Below, piece after piece: positions 59,648 through 64,000 of a DNA stretch of 64,000 bases; the stretch's first letter is position 1; each line of letters begins with the position of its first letter. A program made the position numbers and the translations under genes. The DNA is taken from NCBI RefSeq assembly GCF_008806755.1, contig NZ_WAAU01000003.1:117411-181410 (forward strand). The letters run 5' to 3'. This DNA is from Tenacibaculum aiptasiae. GTDB lineage: Bacteria > Bacteroidota > Bacteroidia > Flavobacteriales > Flavobacteriaceae. A model generated the notes under the pieces. The model searched no databases, was not told where the DNA came from, and saw only the letters and a program-made list of their open reading frames with translations.

Positions 59648-60682
59648 TTAAACCTCTTCTAAATCGCCGTTTTCGGATAAGAAAATGGCGATTGTTTTAG
59701 TTTTCTCAAACTGTGAGAATATTATAATCATAATTACAGTAATTGGTACACTTAAAATCATACCTGTAATTCCCCAAATTTTTCCCCACACAGCTAACGA
59801 TAATATTGTTACAAGTGGACTTAAATTTAACGACTTTCCAAATAACTTAGGCTCAATTACATTTCCTACGATTACTTGTACGGTACCTACAGCAATTAAT
59901 ACGATTATAAAAGGAGTAAATTCACCAAACTGTATTAAACTAAAAATTGCTGGGAAAACTGTAGCTATTAAAGAACCAATAGTTGGGATGTAATTTAATA
60001 AGAAGATTAAAAAAGCCCAGAAAGGAGCGCTATCTACCCCTACTACTAGTAAAACAATATAACTTAGAACTCCAGTAAGTAAGCTTACATACGTTTTTAA
60101 ACGAAGATAATTTGAAATTGAAAACTCAATTTTAGATAACATAGATTGCATGCTATCATAACTTGTTTGTTTACCCTGAAACATCTTTACTAGTTTCTTT
60201 TTAAAGCTAGTTTCTTCTAAGAAAATAAACAACGCATAGATTACAATCATAAAAGTATCACCTAGTAAACCGCTTATTCCATTGGCGATATTTCCTAGTA
60301 CAGAACCATAATTAAAATCTCCTAAAACAGAAGTAATTGATTTAATTATATCAATATGAAAATAAGTATCTAACTTTTTAATAATTGCCTCAACATTAGG
60401 TTCGTATTTTGAATAGGAAGTAGTTAAGTCAGAAATACTGTTTGTTATAATTCCTGAAATAAATCCAAAGCTTAAAATTATTAAAGTGAAAACTATAAGG
60501 TTACTTAACCAAAAAGGAATAAACTTTTTAGCAAAAGGTATCTTATAAATAGTCTTTCGTATTTCACGAGTTAAAAACCAAAAGATTAAAGCAAAAATGA
60601 ATGGAATTAGGATACCTTTTCCAATTACTAATGTTGCAATTAATGCTATGGTTATAATAATAAAGTTAGCTGAATTTTTCAT
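59648..60682 (-). CDS. AI-2E family transporter (PerM-like permease)
   Basis: This 344-residue protein has seven to eight hydrophobic segments: two at the N-terminus (about 7-35), one near 62-82, a long central amphipathic region, and a C-terminal cluster (about 205-325) that includes PFWAFLIFLLNYIPTIGSLIATVFPAIFSLIQ, the PTIG-type signature of the family, and VIEPKLFGKSLNLSPLVTILSLAVWGKIWGITGMILSVPITVI. Members export autoinducer-2 or ions; the substrate here is open. It lies 6 bp downstream of the EnvC gene. Confidence 0.93.
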   Translation of the reverse strand: MKNSANFIIITIALIATLVIGKGILIPFIFALIFWFLTREIRKTIYKIPFAKKFIPFWLSNLIVFTLIILSFGFISGIITNSISDLTTSYSKYEPNVEAIIKKLDTYFHIDIIKSITSVLGDFNYGSVLGNIANGISGLLGDTFMIVIYALFIFLEETSFKKKLVKMFQGKQTSYDSMQSMLSKIEFSISNYLRLKTYVSLLTGVLSYIVLLVVGVDSAPFWAFLIFLLNYIPTIGSLIATVFPAIFSLIQFGEFTPFIIVLIAVGTVQVIVGNVIEPKLFGKSLNLSPLVTILSLAVWGKIWGITGMILSVPITVIMIIIFSQFEKTKTIAIFLSENGDLEEV

Positions 60683-60688
60683 GTATTT

Positions 60689-61912
60689 TTATTTACTACG
60701 TATCCAAAGAGCTGGATTTAAACGAACAATATTTTTGTATAAAATGAACACTAATTTTGTTTTACCTGAGATTTTATCTGTAAAAACTTTACCTAATTTA
60801 TCTCCCGTTTTTATTGAGTTACCTTTTTTAACATATACTTTCTCTAAGTTATTGTAGGCAGAAATATAATTACCATGCTGTACTAAGACAGATTTTTTAC
60901 CTCCTAATTGTGTTTGAATAGCTAATACTTTTCCATTAAAAATACTTTGAGCATCAGTGTTTGCTTTGGTTGTAATATGTAAACCAGGACTACTAACATT
61001 AATTCCAGGAAAAGTTGGATGTGGTTGTACACCGAATTTTCTTGTTATAATACCATGTACTGGCCAAGGTAAACGCCCTTTATTTTGTTCAAAATTTGCT
61101 AATAATTTCTTTTCAGCAGCATTTAAAACAAAACTAGCAGATGATGACTTTTTCTTATTACTTTTTTTATTCTTATTGGCACGAGCAATTGCATTTCTAA
61201 TTAACCTGTCAATACGTGCAGTAATACGTTTTTCCTCTTTTAATTTCTTTTGTAAATCTCTCTTATACTTCTTCTCCTGTCTCTTAATTTTAGAAATTAA
61301 CTTTTCCTGACTCTTTTTATCAGATTCTATTTTATCCTTCTGATCTTTTTCATCAGTAATTAATAACTCTTTAGATTTTTTTCGTTCAATTAAAGAATCA
61401 TTTAGCTTTTGTATGTCTTTGGTTTTTACAATAATCTCCTCTCCTTGTTTTTTTCTATAGTCGCTATATTGTTGCATATATTTTATACGCTTATAGGCTT
61501 GATAGAAACTTTCAGAAGAAAGTAAAAACATAGTTTTACTTTGTTGCGATTTGCTTTTATGAGTTTTAACTACCATATCAGCATATTCTTTCTTTAGGTT
61601 TTTTAGCTGATTATTGTAGTCTTTTAGCTGTTTTTCGTTGTTATCTATCTCTTTTGATAGTAGTTTAGCTTCTAATTCAATTGTTTCAATTAAACGTTCT
61701 CTAGCGTTTATTTTTTGACTTAAATCTTTTAAATCATCTAAAGCATTACTTTTTTTCTTTACTGTTTTAATTAGTAAAGTATTTACTTGTTTTATTTCAT
61801 TTTTTAGCTTCTTACGTTTGTTTTCAAGCGCTTTTCTGCTTTGTCCAAATGAAGAGAAACTAGCCAAAAAAAGGCATAGAAAAGAAAGGGTAAATAGCGT
61901 GTGCTTCTTCAT
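60689..61912 (-). CDS. envC: EnvC-like murein hydrolase activator with a degenerate LytM domain
   Basis: This 407-residue protein has a signal peptide (MKKHTLFTLSFLCLFLASFSSFG), a long coiled coil (about 27-245), a basic linker (KSNKKKSSSAS) and a C-terminal M23/LytM domain (about 280-407). The zinc ligands are missing: the H-x3-D position reads FPGINVSSPG, the second His position reads ISAYNNLEKV, and the third reads KLVFILYKN. EnvC of E. coli is likewise inactive and activates amidases at the septum, so the same role is inferred. The start codon overlaps the DUF4292 stop codon by one base, so the genes are coupled. Confidence 0.93.
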   Translation of the reverse strand: MKKHTLFTLSFLCLFLASFSSFGQSRKALENKRKKLKNEIKQVNTLLIKTVKKKSNALDDLKDLSQKINARERLIETIELEAKLLSKEIDNNEKQLKDYNNQLKNLKKEYADMVVKTHKSKSQQSKTMFLLSSESFYQAYKRIKYMQQYSDYRKKQGEEIIVKTKDIQKLNDSLIERKKSKELLITDEKDQKDKIESDKKSQEKLISKIKRQEKKYKRDLQKKLKEEKRITARIDRLIRNAIARANKNKKSNKKKSSSASFVLNAAEKKLLANFEQNKGRLPWPVHGIITRKFGVQPHPTFPGINVSSPGLHITTKANTDAQSIFNGKVLAIQTQLGGKKSVLVQHGNYISAYNNLEKVYVKKGNSIKTGDKLGKVFTDKISGKTKLVFILYKNIVRLNPALWIRSK

Positions 61913-62679
61913 TATAGTTTAATTTCTTTATATCCGCTAGGAATTTTAAAATCAGTGTTTAATTTTTTATTAAATTCTACAGAACGAGTTGTAAGGTTGA
62001 TATTAGTAAACTTATCTTTTGTTTTAGCGTTTATGATAATTTTTTGTGGAAATAAAACATTCTTTTTATTTGAATATTTTGGGTAAGAAATATCTAAACG
62101 TTGATTTTTTGCTTGGTTTACAATTGATTGTTTATCTAGCTTGTAATGATTCGGATTTACATGAAAGAAAATATCAAACAATTCAGCTTGTTTTTTAGGT
62201 GAAAGTTGATAAGATTGATCTTTTATAATTACTTCTTGGCGTTGCGATTTTACATTCAAAATTGATTGCCCTAATAACATATTTTGAAGTTGTTCAAAGT
62301 TGATGTCTGTGCCTAATATTTTTCTTAGCATTGCAAAATCACCATCAAAATAGTTTTTGTAATAAGAAGAGTAAAATTGGACTTTGTTTGGTGTTATTTT
62401 GGCTTTAAAAATATTGATAACTTTAGTTCCTTTTAACCAAATAACTTCATCTTTTATGATTTTCATGCGTACAGAAAATCCTATTTTATCTTTAGTATCT
62501 CTATAATTTACTTTTAAGCGTGCATCAATAGTTTTCTCATCGAAGTTAGAAGACATATGTTTCTTTGCAACTTTACGAGCAGACATTTTTTTTACTACTG
62601 TAGAATTGATTACCTTTTTGCTCGATTTACATGAAGTAAAACCAATGAATAATATAAATAAGAGAGTATAATATTTCAT
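61912..62679 (-). CDS. DUF4292 lipoprotein
   Basis: This 255-residue protein starts MKYYTLLFILFIGFTSC, a lipoprotein signal with Cys17. The rest has the DUF4292 pattern: KTIDARLKVNYRDTKDKIGFSVRMKI, IWLKGTKVINIFKAKITPNKVQFYSS, then FQQ-like and IINAKTKDKFTNINLTTRSVEFN strands, similar to LolB/LolA-like lipid-carrying folds. It is probably attached to the outer membrane from inside. It is coupled to envC downstream, and the TPR gene lies 22 bp upstream. Confidence 0.9.
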   Translation of the reverse strand: MKYYTLLFILFIGFTSCKSSKKVINSTVVKKMSARKVAKKHMSSNFDEKTIDARLKVNYRDTKDKIGFSVRMKIIKDEVIWLKGTKVINIFKAKITPNKVQFYSSYYKNYFDGDFAMLRKILGTDINFEQLQNMLLGQSILNVKSQRQEVIIKDQSYQLSPKKQAELFDIFFHVNPNHYKLDKQSIVNQAKNQRLDISYPKYSNKKNVLFPQKIIINAKTKDKFTNINLTTRSVEFNKKLNTDFKIPSGYKEIKL

Positions 62680-62701
62680 AAACTAGTAATAGAGAAGTAA
62701 A

Positions 62702-63697
62702 TTATTTTAGAACTTTTGCTGCTTTCTTTTTATAAGTTTTTACTTTTTCCGGATTGTTTAATCCTTTGTAAGCTCGTGCAATTTCTAGATAAAATTTAGC
62801 TTCAATTTCATTATTATCAATTACAAAATCGATGCCATTTTGTAAGCTTTGAATTGCCTTTTTAAATTGATTTTTGTTGTTTAACGCTTTTCCATTCATA
62901 AAATAAACTAAGGGCTGTGCAGGAAATAATGCTAAACCTTGTTCACTGTATTTTAATAAATCATCATCATTGTTTGATGAAAGTTTATTTAATAAAAGTT
63001 TTAAATTATTGAATGATTTTTCCTTTTCAAAATTAGCTTTTAAGTCTGTACTAGCAATTGTATTTTCTTCTTTCTTTATAGTTTTCTTAGTAGATCTTGT
63101 TTCCTCCAGTTTTTCTTGTATTAGTCTTAATCTAGCATTTAATAGCTTGCTCTTTTTTAATTCAAACAAAACTTCTTTTGCTGAAGGGATATCTCTGTTT
63201 TGTAAATGTAAAAAAACTAAAAGACGTTTCTTTTTTGGGTATTTATGAGCAATTTTTTCTTGAACTTCAATTGCTTCATCAAAAGCTGCAATTTTTCTTA
63301 AAATATGTACTTGATGTTCTAAAAGCCAAATGTTTTCATTGTCGATTTCTACGGCAGCTTTTATGTACTCTAAGGCTTCGTTATTTCTGCCTAGTTTTAC
63401 ATAATTTTTAGAGAGTTCAAATAATACAGATTTATTATTTGGGTCTAACTCATTACATTTTTCTAGGTTTTCAATTGCTTTTTGATAATTGAAAATAGCT
63501 TTGTTAGACAGTGCTTTAAAGAAGTTTTCTTGAAATTCAATATTGTCACTTTCACTAACATCTTCTGAAGGAGGAATGCTGTCTTGTGCTTTTAAGGAGA
63601 GAAAATAAAACAAAAAGAAAAATAGAGACAAAAAGAAGTTCCTTCTTGCCTCTTTAATTTTTCTTCTATTTTTTTTATGTAAGTTCTGTATAATCAC
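62702..63697 (-). CDS. Secreted TPR protein
   Basis: This 331-residue protein has a basic N-terminus and a hydrophobic signal (FFLSLFFFLFYFLSLKAQ). TPR-like repeats follow: ALSNKAIFNYQKAIENLEKCNELDPNNKSVLFELSKNYVKLG, NEALEYIKAAVEIDNENIWLLEHQVHILRKI and a C-terminal pair NQFKKAIQSLQNGIDFV, AKFYLEIARAYKGL. No ATG is available before the signal; the start is an inferred GTG at 63697, overlapping the nucleotidyltransferase stop by 23 bp, and is the weakest part of the call. It belongs to the run nucleotidyltransferase - TPR - DUF4292 - envC. Confidence 0.82.
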   Translation of the reverse strand: MIIQNLHKKNRRKIKEARRNFFLSLFFFLFYFLSLKAQDSIPPSEDVSESDNIEFQENFFKALSNKAIFNYQKAIENLEKCNELDPNNKSVLFELSKNYVKLGRNNEALEYIKAAVEIDNENIWLLEHQVHILRKIAAFDEAIEVQEKIAHKYPKKKRLLVFLHLQNRDIPSAKEVLFELKKSKLLNARLRLIQEKLEETRSTKKTIKKEENTIASTDLKANFEKEKSFNNLKLLLNKLSSNNDDDLLKYSEQGLALFPAQPLVYFMNGKALNNKNQFKKAIQSLQNGIDFVIDNNEIEAKFYLEIARAYKGLNNPEKVKTYKKKAAKVLK

Positions 63698-64000
63698 CTA
63701 TACTTACTGATGTATAATTAGCATTGTATTTTGCATGATTACCAATCATGGCGTTATCTAATTTTGCATTAGATATTTGAACATTTGTTTGTATTAATGA
63801 ATTTACAATAGTAGAATTTTCAACTATACTATTTTCACCAATAGAAACATAAGGTCCTATTTTTGTGTTTTTTAATGTTACGTTATTTCCAACATAACAT
63901 GGTTGAATAATTTCAGAGTTTTCTAATACAACGTCGTTAGCTACTAAATTGTTGCCATTGTTTTGTTCAAAACCTAAAACTTGCTTGTTTGTATCTACTG
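63675..64000 (-). CDS. Sugar nucleotidyltransferase, C-terminal part only
   Basis: The gene enters from the right edge; 108 codons are visible and end at the stop at 63675-63677. The reading is hexapeptide-like: VLENSEIIQPCYVGNNVTLKN, KIGPYVSIGENSIVENSTIVN, SLIQTNVQISNAKLDNAMIGNHAKY, SVSIGDYTELT. This is the left-handed beta-helix at the end of RmlA/GlmU-like nucleotidyltransferases, with the IGPYVSIG motif. The catalytic N-terminus lies outside the window. It reads into the TPR gene, which it overlaps. Confidence 0.85.
   Translation of the reverse strand, partial: VDTNKQVLGFEQNNGNNLVANDVVLENSEIIQPCYVGNNVTLKNTKIGPYVSIGENSIVENSTIVNSLIQTNVQISNAKLDNAMIGNHAKYNANYTSVSIGDYTELT

Noticed and set aside
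1-64000. CRISPR arrays, tRNA/rRNA genes, insertion sequences or prophage genes
   Set aside because: None seen on reading both strands: no regularly spaced repeat array, no cloverleaf with CCA end or TTCGA loop in the gaps, and no transposase, integrase or phage structural motif.

Overview
The window is an AT-rich (roughly 30% G+C by eye) chromosomal segment of a Bacteroidota bacterium, most likely a marine Flavobacteriaceae such as the Tenacibaculum/Polaribacter group. This rests on promoters of the form TTG-N17-21-TAnnTTTG instead of sigma70 boxes, few Shine-Dalgarno sequences, and families typical of this phylum: DUF4175, DUF4292, DUF4377, a CCDC81-type HU/SPOR fusion, TonB-type proteins with the short Cys-rich N-terminus, and a YbeY with Asp as third metal ligand. 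The genus is an inference. I see no prophage, insertion sequence, CRISPR array, tRNA or rRNA gene; most genes are core or lineage-conserved.

Layout. 1-6 kb: two lipoproteins (one cut by the edge), a LuxE-like acyl-protein synthetase, a tightly coupled TetR - sugar-lactone oxidase - type III PLP enzyme operon with a palindromic operator, and two tandem YHS proteins. 6-13.4 kb: glpD, a secreted protein, an MFS transporter, an ACT protein, a promoter-preceded structured RNA candidate, gpsA, a small lipoprotein/TPR pair and dut. 13.4-20.5 kb: GNAT enzymes, a lipoprotein amidohydrolase, an AraC-GyrI regulator, recA, an aldose epimerase, a pseudouridine synthase, ElaA and rpiB. 20.5-21.1 kb: a long AT-rich gene-free stretch with DnaA-box-like sequences, an oriC candidate, followed by a 55-residue membrane protein gene. 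21.4-28.4 kb: a lipid kinase, rnr, a DUF2807 protein, tatA, YbjQ/SPFH, a DoxX-type protein and a methyltransferase. 28.4-34.3 kb: mnmG, ybeY and a 1100-residue DUF4175 protein, with three parS-like 14-mers around mnmG. 34.4-45.4 kb: an outer-membrane protein, gltX with an unusual leader, a beta-barrel protein, TerB, a DRGH nuclease, a methyltransferase, mfd and a TlpA-like protein. 45.4-54 kb: a PP2C-like phosphatase convergent with an SF1 helicase carrying a nuclease-like tail, a large secreted unknown preceded by 21-bp-period direct repeats, and a LytTR two-component system. 54-64 kb: an EamA transporter, a kinase-like protein, a TonB-type protein, dprA, a CCDC81/SPOR protein, a thioesterase, an AI-2E-type permease, and a cell-envelope operon (nucleotidyltransferase, TPR, DUF4292, EnvC).

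The points I rate most worth following are the structured RNA at 10.5 kb, the oriC/parS neighbourhood, the kinase-like protein at 55 kb, the direct repeats upstream of the secreted unknown beside a LytTR regulator, and the helicase-nuclease/PP2C pair. All functional assignments come from motif reading without database searches.
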